From NCBI GenBank assembly GCA_036925085.1, contig JAUPFP010000054.1, positions 434,001-498,000 of the forward strand: 64,000 nt of DNA, written 5' to 3'. Below, in pieces: positions 41,003 to 53,724 of this stretch (within the stretch, counting starts at the first letter, position 1; each line of letters begins with the position of its first letter). The translations under genes were made by a program, and so were the position numbers. This stretch comes from Brachycybe producta (taxonomy: Eukaryota; Arthropoda; Diplopoda; Playtdesmida; Andrognathidae). Under the pieces are notes generated by a model. It was given only the letters and a program-made list of their open reading frames with translations, was not told the origin of the DNA and ran no database searches.

Positions 41003-42757
41003 GTATTTTGTGATGAAGAATGAAATATTTGTATTTTTAACTTTCGATTTTAGCGGCAATAACCTTTTTTGTTTGATTTGATTTTTCAAAGTTGTATTTT
41101 ACTCGTTCTTTACAAAGAAAGAAAGAAAAGAGAGATTATGAGTTTTAGAATTTGTGGCGATGGTGGGGGGAGGGAGGTTAGAGGTTAAATCTGAAGCCGT
41201 CGATCACGATTCGAACTTTCAGGCAAGTTTTTCACTCGAGTACCTTAATGATCTTTAAGCTTAAACTCGAAGTGGACATTTGGCACTTGAAGTTCAACTT
41301 GAAATCTCTGTGCAGGGAGGGTTCCAACATAAAACAAAATAATGCATTATTGAGTCTGAAGTATTCTTGTCATTTGGAGGTCTTTGTCCAGAGATTGCAA
41401 ATTGAAATACTAGGTTTCGGTTTCTTGTGTTGAAAAAGCAGTGTCCTTATCGAAGTTATCGGAACACCTTGTTTTGAGGGTTCAACTTGATGTGCTAAGT
41501 ACTTTTTTTTTCTTAAATTTCAGCCTAATTGTATTCGTAATTAAATTTCATTGATTTGGAGAGAATTTGCAACCCATTGTAGAAAGAAAAGAAAAACGAA
41601 TTGCCTGCGGACATTTTTCTTCTTTTTCTCGATCATTAGTTACTAACTTATTAGCTTAATAAATTAATTTTAAATTATGAAAGATTGTCATAAATCTTTT
41701 CATAAAAATATCTAATAACTCCTCATTTTTTAACAGAAGTAGGAAGGAGACTTGCTGAGGAAGGGAGAGATGGAGCCCCAAAGTCATTAGTCTCCGATTG
41801 TTATGCAACAAAAATTCGGTATGTATTTTGTTCCGTGCACCTGAGAGATAAGTAAAGGCGGAAAAACTAGTTTTTGGTTTTTAATATGCGGTTGGTCAGT
41901 TAATGAAGCCAACAAATGGGAGTAAAGGAGGAGAATGAGAGAAAGGTAAAGGTAGGTTCCGAAGAGAGGGGTTGAAGTTAGTCGAAATTGGAGGGACATT
42001 GACATTGATCGAGGTGTGGACGAAGAACATGAAGAAGAAGAGTGAGAGGAGGAGGAGGAGGAAGGAAGGGAGGGGGGGGGGGTCAGTGGCCAACCAAAAT
42101 CAAATGCATATTTACTCTTCCGGGCCACAGAGGTTGGTGTTCATTTGACTCCGAGAAGAGAGAGTGAAAGTGAGAGTGAATATTATATTATATGATGATA
42201 ACAAGTAACTTAACTGCCCGATTCTCACCCAGTAATAAGAAAAGGTGAAGAAAACAATATATAAATCAAAAGGGAACTTAATAATATAGAACTTAAAAAA
42301 GTTTGTTGTCTATAAATAAAGTTTCGAGATTTCCATTAGGTTCCCACTTTTTAATCTTTCTCTCGGGGTAATTGTTAAGATAGAAATAATTGCCCGGTAT
42401 ATTTTTTTAACTTGTTATTATGATACCTACTTCGATTTTTGATGAGAAAAAGAAAAGAAAACATTAGGATAATTTAATATTTGGAATTCACAAAGTACAA
42501 TGGATTGATTTAATTCAAGGTCGTTTAAAACACTTATTTTCTAAATTTCCAAAACATTAAAATCATGTGATTTAAAATCAAATTTTGGTTATTTTTAAGA
42601 ATGTTTTTCTTTTTTTTTTTTTTTTGAAAAAAGTGAATTTTTTTCTCTTTGATGAAATGAATTTATTATATGACAGGTGAATAAAATGCCTGAATAATTT
42701 GTCATGCATGGATTTTCACTTAATTAAGATAGTTTACTAATAGCTGATTTTCATACT
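41003..42757. other. Intergenic stretch, no gene recognised
   Basis: Purine-rich GGA/GAA tracts at 42020-42080 with a G10 run give Ser/Leu-rich frames on the minus strand that I do not believe. Nothing else recognised. Confidence 0.5.
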
Positions 42758-42912
42758 TTGAATGTTTTAGAAACTAGAAGAGTAGTTTAACCACTTAAGG
42801 ATGTTTTTAGGATGATATCTTTCAAAATAAGCATTTCATTGACAAAAATTTAAAAACAAATATTGTCTGTTGGAAGTTATTTTGAAATATATCAACATGA
42901 AATAGCAATATT
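42758..42912. repeat. FB1 partial element
   Basis: TTTTAGAAACTAGAAGAGTA and GATATCTTTCAAAATAAGCA with a degraded return arm ATATATCAACATGAAATA. Confidence 0.65.
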
Positions 42913-43654
42913 TTTGGGTGAAATTTGAAATAAATCAGTGTAATCTGATTTCAATAAAAAAGAGAGAAATTATATACCAAATGGAATTCCAAAAATTAAC
43001 ATGCAAATTTAAACGTATAGTGTCATTTCTAGTTCACTTCTAATTGGCTGTTTATGGCTGTAAATGTCAAATATACTTTGAAATTTTCCAAATAAATTAT
43101 TATGATTTTATTCTCATCATTTCACTCCTTCTTTTGATCAGAAATGAAGAATGTTTTGTTTTTAATAAGTTTTATGTAATGAGTGTGGACCTCATTGGGT
43201 ACATCACTGACCCCGTGGTTCGTTGACCGGAATCTCTTCATCATCTCATGGGTTTACCTGTCTAAATTGAAAGAAGAAAAAAAGGGAAAGTTTTAAAAAG
43301 AAAAAAAAAATGTCTGTCTCATACTTTAGACCAAAAAAAAAGAAAAAACTTTCATGTTTAATTGGTGAAAACATTAATTTTTACGGGTGTAGAAGTGGAC
43401 GGAGAAATTTGGTATAATAGGTACAACTTCGTGATTAGTGGTCATTTGTAATTATTTTAAAAGTTAAATTGGGCTGTTAGGAAGTTTGAGGTAATATTAA
43501 AATCTTTAATGCTAATAATTTATTTTATATTCTTACTGTAGGTCTCTTTCTTTACTTTTCATCTAATTTCTATCAAAATTTCAATTTCTTACAAGTTAGT
43601 TAAAAGTTAGGAGGCGATTTTTTTAACTTTTTTTTCTTCTAATAAACTGAAATA

Positions 43655-44085
43655 ATTGTTGTAAAAAATAGAAGAGTAAAAGGACCCAAATTACGAGCTT
43701 TTATGAAAAGCTCATTTTGGAACTATTTTTCGTTACTCGTTAGAGGCTTCACTTAGGATTATTTTCATGTTGATATCTTTTTAAATAATAAACTTTAATG
43801 AAGTCTGAAAATGAACAAACTATAAACAGACGATGTTTTTTTTTAATTTTGTCTGTAAAGCAGTTTTTTTTGTTATTTTCATGTAAGATATATCTTTCAA
43901 AATTAAAGTTTTACGGACAAAAGAATAAAAATTATCGTCAGCTTAAAGTTGGCTCATTTTCAAACTTCTCGCAAAAAAATACCCCCTTCTAGTTTCTAAA
44001 ACACTTTTGAGTTTCTCGTTAGTTTTACTTCTCCAAAAATAATCAAAGAGTTTTAAAATCAGCTGTTCTTTAAACCATCTTAACT
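43655..44085. repeat. FB1 element or two merged copies
   Basis: AATAGAAGAGTAAAAGGACC, TCATGTTGATATCTTTTTAA, a repeated centre GTCTGTAAAG, right arm CCCCTTCTAGTTTCTAAAAC, right end AGCTGTTCTTTAAACCATCT. Confidence 0.7.
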
Positions 44086-45137
44086 AATTTCTAAATAAAC
44101 TGTAATTTATTAGGAAATAAGAAAAAAATAGCTTATTATACAAATTGGAAGTTCTTTGACCAGACCAAAAAATGCGACCATATTAAACGTTGTTTAATGT
44201 CTTCAATTGTTTGGGTGTTGCCATATTTTATTTTTTGGCCAAAAGAAATTCTGTAGTTGTTATTTGTGTAGGTGTTCAGGTGGGCCGCAGGTAAGTGGTT
44301 CTAATGCACCTTTTAAGATTTATTTACTTAAGAAATACTTGGAGGAGGCCGGGAGAAACAATTTTTGTCATTTAATTGTGAAAAATATATCTTGTGACTG
44401 TTAGTAACTTTTTAAAGGGAGATGTGAATGACCCTCTCTCTTAATATTGCAATGGTCAAACATCAAAAAATGACCACACCCTACTTATAAACATAAGCCC
44501 ACAATTACAAATGTCTCTTCATAAAACAAGGACTTAAACAAATTGATACCAATGTGAATTTGTGTTTTTCTTATTTTGTTGAGCTGTCATTTATTATTCT
44601 TAGCAATTTGCTTTTTTATCTTTTGAAATCTTTCAATTTTTTGTTCCCATTGACGTCGTCAGGCATTTAATTTACATAAATTACTTTTGTTTCTGAAAAC
44701 TCAATTTTGGGAAGGTCACAATCAAAATCAAAATTGGTTTTCTAGTTGTTTTTTTCAGCAAATAAAACTTATTTACAAATCTTAATCTCAATTAGAAATT
44801 GACTCATATCTAGTACACACACCTGATAATTTAAATGCATTTAAATAATAAACCTGTTCTACAGAGCCCCGTGAAGGACAAATAAACAGTATGTCGTCGA
44901 ATTCAATTTATTCAGTTAATAATCTGAAAATATTAATTTAATACTTAAATATAATATATTGATTTATTGTAGTATTTCAATTTAAAATATTAATAATAAA
45001 GTCAATTTTTATTTGGTGTTCATGTCCTTAACTGGATTTCGTATAATTCACCTAAACACATTTAATTGGAATTCATTTAACTCATGATTGTATACAAGGT
45101 ATTAATTAGAACGTGTGGTTATTTCTACATTTTAGAA

Positions 45138-45625
45138 GAAATATTAAGATGAACTTGAAAATATTTTATAAACTAGAAGAGTAACTTGAGTCATATAAAG
45201 AATTTTCACGTAGATTTCTTAAATGGAATTTTTAGTCAAATTTTGAGTTTTTGGACAATGGACATAATCAGATTTTTTGGCGATTTGGTCCAATTTGCAC
45301 TTTTTAATGCATAAGCAAAATGAACAGAAATTAGAAAGGGTTTTAGAAACTAGAAGGGGTAGCTCAATCACTTCATGAGTATTTTTTATTTTCTTGTTGA
45401 TGTCTTTCCAAAATAAACTTTTCACAAACCAAAAATTAAAAAAAAACATCGTCTGCTTAAAATTAATTGAATTTCAAACTAATATAAAAAGCTTATTTTA
45501 AACTGATTAACTGATTTAGCTACATTTCCAGTTTCTAAAACACATTCAAGTTTCTCTTAATTTCGCACCTGAAAGACAGAAATAATGAATAATCATTTTT
45601 ACACTTTAAAACCCACCTTAAATTT
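45138..45625. repeat. FB1 elements: a partial and a full copy
   Basis: Partial to about 45235 (TTTTATAAACTAGAAGAGTA); full copy 45305-45625 with TAGAAGGGGTAGCTCAATCA, ACATTTCCAGTTTCTAAAAC and right end TTTACACTTTAAAACCCACC. Confidence 0.8.
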
Positions 45626-47130
45626 GTTTAAAAAAATTTGATTATAATTTGGGAAGTTTCAAAATTTGCTTATCGTCGTCCTTGTTGTATGATTGCCAAG
45701 GCCGCATCCTTTTTGACAAGTAGGATATAATAATAATAATAATAATAATAAAATGTAAAATGGCAACAACGAGAACCAATTATCATGAAGCCCATGAGTC
45801 AGAAAAAAAATGTACAATTGAGGGCAAGCAACCGACCTCTCCACCCCTTAATTTAAAATTCCGCCTAGGTATGTTTTCAAATTTACAGTTTTCTCATGTC
45901 GTTGGGCTCTTCTTTTGCGTAGGGGCCACCACCACTGGTCCACCACCTACACTTAAAACAAAAAAAGTGAAATTTTGAATTGCATCTGTTTGCAATTTTG
46001 CAATATTTTCATATCAAATGACAATTTATGTTAACTAAAAAGTGTCCATTGAAATGGTCACTCTTTAAATTAATATTAACCAATGGAATTCTTGTTATAT
46101 TTTGTTTGGAACTGGACACAAACTGAACAAAATGGTTTTATGCGGAGGCGAGAGGTGAAGTTTGGATTGGAGTGGGGGGGTGGTCCTTAGAAGTATTACT
46201 TTCTTCCACCTTTTTATAGCCTAAATTATGGAATTTTATATATTTTGATGACATAAATCATAAATGGGACATTTCCTATTAGAATAATATATGTTTTTTT
46301 TTTCCTAATCATCTCTTTTTAGGTGTTTTCTCTCTTTTTTTATTATTTTATTCCACTTTTTTTAGGTTGGGTTTTCTCATTGATGCCAATGTTGCAATCC
46401 CACCCCAATGTCGACCCTGACCATCAGTGACGTCACTGTTTTTGCTTGTTGCAAATATGTCTTGTTTTTTTGAGGCCATTTTTGAAACAATTTTAACGCC
46501 CTATTAGCAGTTAGAAACAACAACAACAAAAAACCGACCAGGATTTTGTCCACGCAAACAAATTGACCAGTTAAAAGTGTCTATTTCAACTTATAATAAG
46601 TTAACTAATAAAAAAAATATATATATATATTATAAATTTATAATGTCAAAGTGGCCCGGTTTATTTCAAAATGCAAAGTTTATTCACAGGTGGGGAAAAT
46701 ATCATTGGCCTAATTTGATTATTATGGCTAAGTCGCTTTTCGAAGGGTAAAACATTTTTCCAAGATAATCGAAAATTGACTACAATATATTGAAAAGTGG
46801 CCCTAAAAGTTTTCCCCAGCGTTTGAAAGTAATTTTGCCAATGTACTGAATTACTAATTAAATATTACTACTTCAAGTAACTAGAAATTCAACACTTAAT
46901 TGTAAAATTGTTACTTTTGGGTTGAACAATAAAACAGTAGAAACCGTTTAACAAGAAATGAAAAGATATATAAAATAATTTTTCGTGTTATAAAGAAAAT
47001 ATTTTTAGGCTACTCTAATAGACCAGACCGAGCGCATACTGTATTTCGTGTTAAACAGTGTATTTTCTAATTGTAATTGAAAAGTAATTCATATTATTAA
47101 AATATTTTAATTATTTTGCAAAGTAATTTA
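45626..47130. other. Intergenic stretch with GT1-like remnant
   Basis: TAA repeats near 45727-45750, AT repeat near 46617-46632. 46815-47130 is GT1-like (CAGCGTTTGAAAGTAATTTT, GTAATTGAAAAGTAATTC). No gene seen. Confidence 0.4.
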
Positions 47131-47156
47131 AATTAGATTTAAAATTTATTAATAAA

Positions 47157-47673
47157 CAGCTGTTTTTCGTTCTCTTGATTATAAGGGGGGAAATTAGAAA
47201 CTGGAAGAGTAACTAAATTACAGAATAGCTTATTTTCATGTTAATATCTTTCAAATTAAACTTTTTAAAGTTGAGTCATTTTCAAACTGCCATAAAAAAG
47301 CTTGTTTTAAAGTTTAAACGCCTCTCGATCGTTAATATATGTTTTCAGGTGCAAAATGAATAGAAACTTGAAAGTGTTTTAGAAACTAGAAAGAGGTATC
47401 TCAATCAATTGGGTTTATTTTCATCTTGATGTCTTTCAAAATAAACATTTTGTAGACAAACAATTAAAAAAAAATATATAGTCTGCTTGTTGTTTTCAAA
47501 CGTACATAAAAAGTTTATTTTAAAAGATAATAGTTTGAAAGTAAATCTAGTGATTCATTTATTTACTCGTCTAATTTCTGGAATATTTTCAATTCTTTTT
47601 TTAAAAATTTGCACCTGAAAAACAGAATAGAAACAAGAGTTCGAGGAGGCGTTTACATCTTAAAAGCAGCCTC
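47157..47673. repeat. FB1 elements, two joined copies
   Basis: Joined at 47312 (TTTTAAAGTTTAAACGCCTC). The second has TTTTCAGGTGCAAAATG, TTTTAGAAACTAGAAAGAGG and right end GGCGTTTACATCTTAAAAGC. Confidence 0.8.
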
Positions 47674-48721
47674 AAGTTGCATTTAGTTTTTTGTTCACAC
47701 CGAAATTAGCATATCAAATGAGGCGGATGGAGCATTGCAAATTATACACAAACACCATTTTTGTTTCATTATTTACTTTCTAATCTGTCACAGAAAAAGT
47801 GGCTTAAACAATCAGTTACTTTACAAAAAAAAAAAAAATGGCATCACCATAGATAACATATAGAATTTACATAATATGTGACCCCTCGAGAGACTCATGC
47901 ATGGACGGAGGTCATAAAGGGTTAACATATAGAGGTGAGGGTTGCAATAATAACAAAAAACAACAACAACAAAAAAATGATACAGACTAGACTGACTGTG
48001 TGTAAAATATGCAAAGTGAAAAATGATAAACGTACCATGAAAAGGGGCTTTGTTTGATTGCAAACAGTTGCACATTGTTAAAAGTTAACAATAAGAAAAA
48101 AGAAGGTATAGATAGAGAGAGAGAGTATATATTATTTCTCATGGATGATTCAACTTCAACCGGAAGTCTATTAAATATGTGAATTTAACAATCAAATTTT
48201 GTGTCCATGTCTGGGTTTGGATTATAACATTTTCGGACGACTTGATAATAATTATTTTTGACTTTGCAAATTTTTACCTCCTTGTGTAATAAGAAGTCAT
48301 CTTTTGCCATTCATTTTGTGTTGTCTGTTTCAATACCGTGCAATTATCTCTTTAGAAAAAAAAATCAACTTTGTATTTAAATTGCTTTTGAAAACACCTT
48401 TAATAATAAGAATTGATTCTTTAATTTTCTTTTTAAGGTTTTAAGGATGAACTATTGTAATTTTCGGTCGGTGTTTTTCCTTTTGATGTTCATTGGCTCT
48501 AAAAGTTAAATCCAATTAAAATTTGCATTGAATTAAGTATCAAAGTGAATTAACTGCCTTTTCTTTTGGAAATGGCGTCTTTCAGAATCTTTTGAGTAAA
48601 AAAAAAGTAGAAATTGCTTTCTTTTTAATTGTATTAATTTGTAATTTTCAGATTCTCGAATTGAACAGTGGAGATCTATCAAAATTCTCGTCTTCAAATG
48701 ACATATTTAGGAATTAAAATG
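47674..48721. other. Intergenic stretch, no gene recognised
   Basis: Only homopolymer runs (A13 at 47825) and GAGA near 48115. Confidence 0.5.
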
Positions 48722-49000
48722 ACGAGAAACGTGAAAACTAGAATGGTAGCTCAATCACTTAAAGGTATTTTCATGTTAATGTCTTTTGAAATAAACTTTT
48801 TATATTTTTTTATAGCTTTTTTAAATTTCTGTCCATAAAAAGTTTATTTTGCAATATATGAAGCGTGAAAATAAATTTAATGGATACAATTACTCTTCTA
48901 GTTTCTAACGCTTCCACAGTTTCTTTTTGCTATTGCTTTTCTGAAGCACAAAATAACCAGAGTTCCAAAATCTCACTTCAACTTTAAAACATCTTAAAGC
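48722..49000. repeat. FB1 element
   Basis: GAAAACTAGAATGGTAGCTC, TATTTTCATGTTAATGTCTT, right arm AATTACTCTTCTAGTTTCTA, right end CAACTTTAAAACATCTTAAA. Confidence 0.8.
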
Positions 49001-49498
49001 GTTTTTACACAACTGAATTAAATAAATGGATGACATTTTTTGTTGTTGTCTGAAATTTATATTTATTTAATTGAGTTGTCCACTCACGTACGATGTAGAT
49101 TTTCAATTTAACGATTTCGTGTCCTGGAAGCTCGTAAAAAATGTAAAAAAAAAAAAACTGCATACCATCGACTCTGCAGCTTCGATCCGTCTTTCCGGAC
49201 ATTCTGGCCTAATCAGATTACGTTATTTAATGGGTTTTATTCAAGTGACGTAAATCGGTTGCAGCTACCAGGGTTTAGTGCTTATTTTAGATTTTGTCAT
49301 TCAGACATTTTCATAGAAAGAAAATTGACTTTTTATGAAGATAAATGTGTTTGTGCCACAATGACATCTATTTGAGAAATGAATTGTTCAAAATGTAACA
49401 ACCTAAATTAAACTAAATTGATATCATTAATAAAAAAAAAGTTTGTCATTACGAAGTGCGAATTAAGAGTAGATTGTGTCAAATGCTTTCCAGAAATC

Positions 49499-49630
49499 TT
49501 TTAAGGTGGTTTTTGAACTCTGGGTACTTTTTTTCAGGATCAAAATTAAAAGAAACTAGCATGCGCTTTAGAAACTAGAAGAGTAATTCAATCACTTAAG
49601 GGTATATTTTCATGGTGCTATCTTTCAAAG
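49499..49630. repeat. FB1 left half, cut off by the tRNA-like repeat region
   Basis: Left end TTTTAAGGTGGTTTTTGAAC, arm TAGAAGAGTAATTCAATCAC, TTTTCATGGTGCTATCTTTC, then unrelated sequence. Confidence 0.75.
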
Positions 49631-49809
49631 TATTGGTTGCCTTTGGACCAAAGGTTCGAAACCCACTGGACTCCATTGTCACATCTTATCCTGTCATAAC
49701 TTCCCGACTCTTATCTAACCAACTTGTGGGCAGCACAGCCTTTTCAAAGTCTCTTACAAGAGAGGTTGGAACTACAATCTGTACAGTACCATATTGAATA
49801 TGACATATT

Positions 49810-50046
49810 GCAATAAGGCACAAGGGAGATTAGAACTCGCGCCACCACTTGTGGTTCAAGGAATCAAGGTCCTGGGATGTTATCACTAGGCTAGGCTATT
49901 ATGCCATCTTGAATTGTAGATTTTAAAACTTTTATTTATGTTGATGTTAACAATGTATTAAAATGTTGTCTGCTAGTAGTGGGATTCGAACCACTGACCT
50001 TTAGTTCAGATAGCAGAGACATTACCATTAGCCTATAGTGACAACT
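49810..50046 (-). repeat. Dimeric tRNA-like repeat, probable SINE fragment
   Basis: On the minus strand a tRNA-like unit runs from about 50044 to 49967. It has paired ends GTTGTC and GACAAC, an A-box-like TAGGCTAATGG, and an exact B box GGTTCGAATCC with 5 bp T-stem arms AGTGG and CCACT around an 8-base loop, one base too long for a working tRNA. About 130 bp further on the same strand a second unit (about 49912-49815) begins GGCATAATAG, has TAGCCTAGTGATAAC as a weak A box and GAGTTCTAATCTC as a weak B box, and ends TTGTGCC. Two tRNA-like modules in series suggest a tRNA-derived SINE rather than tRNA genes. It interrupts or abuts a half FB1 element ending at 49630. Confidence 0.45.
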
Positions 50047-50524
50047 AGCTATTTAAACTGTTGGCTTACCAAACACGGATGGCAATTGCCTGTCCGCCGG
50101 CCCAGTACATGCCTAAGTGTACTGATAGTGATTAACTTGACATGCAAAAAAAAAGACTAGAAGAGTAAATTTAATAGCAGCTTTGAATGTAAGATATTCC
50201 TAATGTATTTTGATGCGTGACTGTCATGAATGTATCTCTGATGTCATTTAAATTTTGTTTGTCAATTGTTGTAAAATAATAAAAAAAATTGTCGATTAAT
50301 TAAAATTTCTCTTCAAGTGCATTTTTTCAATGATGGTTGGTTGAATGCCCTTTTTTCACTTTCAATAATATTTTTTTTAAACAAAATTCGTCTTCCCGTT
50401 TTTTTATACAGAAACATTTTTTTTAAAAAAGCCTCCAAGGTAGAAAAACTAAAGGTATGAACGGCCCACATTTGTGTTCCTCCCGTTCCTTCCATCATCA
50501 TCATCATCATCGTGATCATGGTTG

Positions 50525-51230
50525 AAAAAGTTTTACGGGCCCGCCTCTTTACAAAACGACTACGTCACTTTTCAGGTAAGTTTTTTTGTTTCTCGAAAAA
50601 AGTAACAAGTACATAGAAGGTAAGAAGTTTGTTTTTTTAAAGGAAGTCGAAAACAGTCCAATGATAATTGAAGAAATTCCATCACGTGATATGTATGGCT
50701 CGGTGGTTTTTTGAGGGAGAGAGCGAAACACAGGTGGGCGAAAAGACGGTTTTTGAAGTTAAGGTAGAGAGCAACAGCACTTTGGCTGTAAGAACTGATT
50801 TTGGCCACTGACATGTTGCAGTCTGCGGCATGGGTAAGTACAAATTTCAATTTGATTTCATTGAAAACTAATTTTAGAAATTAGAAATATTTAATGAAAG
50901 CTTCTCGAGATATTTTTTCTCGTCAATTTGGTTTATTCGAAACATGATTTAAGGAAGGTTTTGGTTTGTTTTCTATATCCATACGGAGAAAACTTTTTTT
51001 TTCTCTTCGTTGTTTTCGTCGTCGTCATCGGAAAAGGAGAAAGAAAACAAGTTCGCGAAACGGGCCACGAAAACAAAAATGTAAAACGATTTCTTCGTAA
51101 ACCATCTGTCACGTCATACAAATATGGATACTGTGCTATTTATTTTATTTTATTTAAAAAATGGATATTTATAAGTTTGTTTTATTTGAAAACTTCAATT
51201 TTGTTGCTGCTGGTGTTAAATTGTTAAAAA
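50525..51230 (+). pseudogene. Unrecognised, probably broken, membrane-protein gene
   Basis: Not recognised. A CpG-richer island stands out in AT-rich DNA. A putative exon ends at 50575 with a perfect CAG|GTAAGT donor and reads KKFYGPASLQNDYVTFQ in its open frame. A second, starting at 50644 after TTTTTTTAAAG and ending at a GG|GTAAGTAC donor at 50830, continues in phase as EVENSPMIIEEIPSRDMYGS, then the frame moves by one base near a T6 run and reads GEKTVFEVKVESNSTLAVRT. Further on, 50943-51140 reads a hydrophobic FFFLFVVFVVVIG followed by a basic tail KGERKQVRETGHENKN. Together this suggests an ectodomain, one membrane span and a short cytosolic tail. The shift and the following stop suggest decay or a sequence error. 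A zona-pellucida-like domain crossed my mind, but no cysteine pattern supports it. Confidence 0.3.
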
Positions 51231-52158
51231 ATAATTTAAGTAAAAAAGACTGACCACTGGTCTGTTTACGGCTTGACCTCGCAACCTACTTTATAATCGG
51301 TGATCTGGATATTCGAGTAAAAACTACATTAAAAAGATTCGGTCACATCATAAAAAAAAACAAAAACAATGAAATTTGGCAAGGATTTAATGGTGTTTTT
51401 TAAACGCGTTTGTTGGTGTTAAAATCTTGTCAAACGCTTTGAAAAAATTCTCTTCATGTATTTTTATGGGAAACAAGACAAAAACAAATGTTGATAATTC
51501 TTCCAATTTGATTGTAAATTTTAAATTTTTTTTAACTTTTTCATTGATGAGAATTCTAGTGTCTCGAGAAGGTCTTTTTTTTCTTGTTCATTTTGAAAAT
51601 TCCTTTTGTGGTCTTATTGATGTCAGATTGTGCATTTTAAACGGTTTACAATGGAGTGGATTTGGGTGATTGTTCATTAAAGGCGGAGACTTCATAGGGT
51701 GAAGAGAGAGAGAGAGGTGTGTTTGAAAACACACTCAATTGTAGCATAAATCTCAGCTTTTAGACATTATTAACCTCTTGGTGTCCGTAGGTTGAACATA
51801 ATTCAGGACTATGAAAATTTGGCTATGGGGGGAAAAGTGTAAATCAATCTGAAGGAATAGAATGGGTTCAAGAAAACCTTTTTTTTTCTTGAAGTAATAA
51901 TAATCTCCTCTTCGTTTTCTTTAAATGATCATAAATGTTAAAAAAAAATCCTATACTTCCAATAAAGTGATTTATGGGTCCTTTAACATAAATTTTACCT
52001 TGGAGGAGGCTTCAGGTGACTCAGAGTTAAGACATTACTTTAAAAATAACTATTAGTATGGTTAAAAAAAGCATAAAGAAATCGGATAAAATGACAAATA
52101 TTCCAATGTTCGTGTTCTATGTGGTTATGGATTATTATGACATTATATTTTATTGTTA
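51231..52158. other. Intergenic stretch, no gene recognised
   Basis: A frame at 51427-51669 has no recognisable motif; GA repeat near 51705. Confidence 0.45.
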
Positions 52159-52425
52159 AGATGGTTTATGGACAAGTGCATTTCGAAGAGATAAACGAGA
52201 AAAAGTGTTTTAGAAACTAGAAGTTAGCAGTTTAATCACTTAAGGGGGGGATTTTCATATTGATAATGTTCAAAATAAAATTTTCATAGACTGTAGACAA
52301 AACATTTAAAAAAAAAAAAAACTGACATAATAAGTTTAATTTGAAAAATATCAACATGAAAATACGCCTAAGTCATAGAGTTACCCCTCTACTTTCTGAA
52401 AAAAATATTTAAGTTTCTCATAGTA
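52159..52425. repeat. FB1 element
   Basis: Left end TTAAGATGGTTTATGGACAA (second end type), GTGTTTTAGAAACTAGAAGT, right arm GAGTTACCCCTCTACTTTCT. Confidence 0.75.
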
Positions 52426-53724
52426 AATATTTTATTCTAGTTTCCAAGAAATTTTGCCGTTTTAAGTAGACTAATGTAGCTTACAGTATGTACAAAGTTG
52501 CTTCAACAAAAAGGGTTTTTCAAGAAATATTTTTCTGTTAGCAAACATGATTTTCAAGAAATTCATTCATATTGACATAAAAAGTGAATTGTAAAAAATA
52601 TTATCAGGAAAAAAAAATCACTTTTAACATATTAAGCTATTTATTCTAGTTTTTAACCAACTTTGAATTGTCATCAATAGAATTTCGTTCAACAAGCAAA
52701 TGTTAATGTTAAAGTTATGCGGTTTTTAACAACTCCCACCATTGGTTCTCTGAAATTCGCAAATTAACTTTCAGTAGACATCAAGATAAGCAATTTTGTA
52801 ATTTTATATTATTTATTATTATAAGACAGTAACATGGGTTTTTTTAATTTATTAAATTTCAAAGTTAGTAATTTTGAAACAGGAATTAACAACAGTTAGA
52901 TCATTGATGATGATGATGTTTCATGTCTAAGTAATGTTATGACACAATCTCATATGTGTATGATATACACAGTATATACATTATATTTAAAAATGAACAA
53001 CAGTACATTATTTGTAATTGTTTAGTTTGTTGGCATTGTGCCCTAATCTATGTTTTTTAGCTTGAAAAATGTAAGATCTTTGGAAATGAAGACAGTGTGA
53101 CCGACACATAGAATAAGACTTTTTTTTTCGTGTGAAATAGTCATTCAATTGTATTACAGGTATATACCAAGTAGGCCCAACAACTGTATTATATTTATAG
53201 TCTTTTCTACTCTATAATGATTTCTGTTACTGAATGACGTTTTTTTTGTTGCTATTGTTCAATTGTATTTTTCTTTCTCTCTTAAAAATATCTTTGGTTA
53301 CATTTGGACTGACTCGTTAAATAGCTCTCACAAATCCACAGACAAAGAAGGGAAAAACTTTTTTTGTTGTTGTTGCTGTGTGTTGTTTGTTACTTCATTT
53401 AAAAGTTCAAAGCCCTCAGATAAACAGAAAATAATTTATCTTATAATATGTTTATTTGTTTATTAAGAAACAAAAATTTCAAGAGTTAAATATTTGATAA
53501 ATATTTTCTTTTACGAAATTTTTCATTCAAATCAGGACCTGTAACTAAATATCAGTGGAGTTCACTCGTCTTTCAGTCCTCAGAGCCCCCCTTCAAGCGA
53601 GGGAGCGAGAGTGCATAACATTTTTTTTAAAAGGTTTTTAATTATGTTATAATTTACAAATATATTAATTAAAATTAATTTTCTCAAACCATTTTTGTGT
53701 AATAACTTTTAGATATTAAAATTG
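52426..53724. other. Intergenic stretch, no gene recognised
   Basis: AT-rich; GAT repeat near 52905. A weak FB1-like pair (TTATTCTAGTTTCCAAG, TTTATTCTAGTTTTTAACC) at 52430-52670 may be a very old copy. Confidence 0.4.

Noticed and set aside
41787-42128. 113-residue Ser/Pro-rich minus-strand frame
   Set aside because: It is a translation of purine-rich simple sequence, with two overlapping frames equally long.
49967-50044. A working tRNA gene on the minus strand
   Set aside because: The T loop has 8 bases, the anticodon arm cannot be drawn convincingly, and a second decayed tRNA-like unit follows, so a SINE-type repeat fits better.
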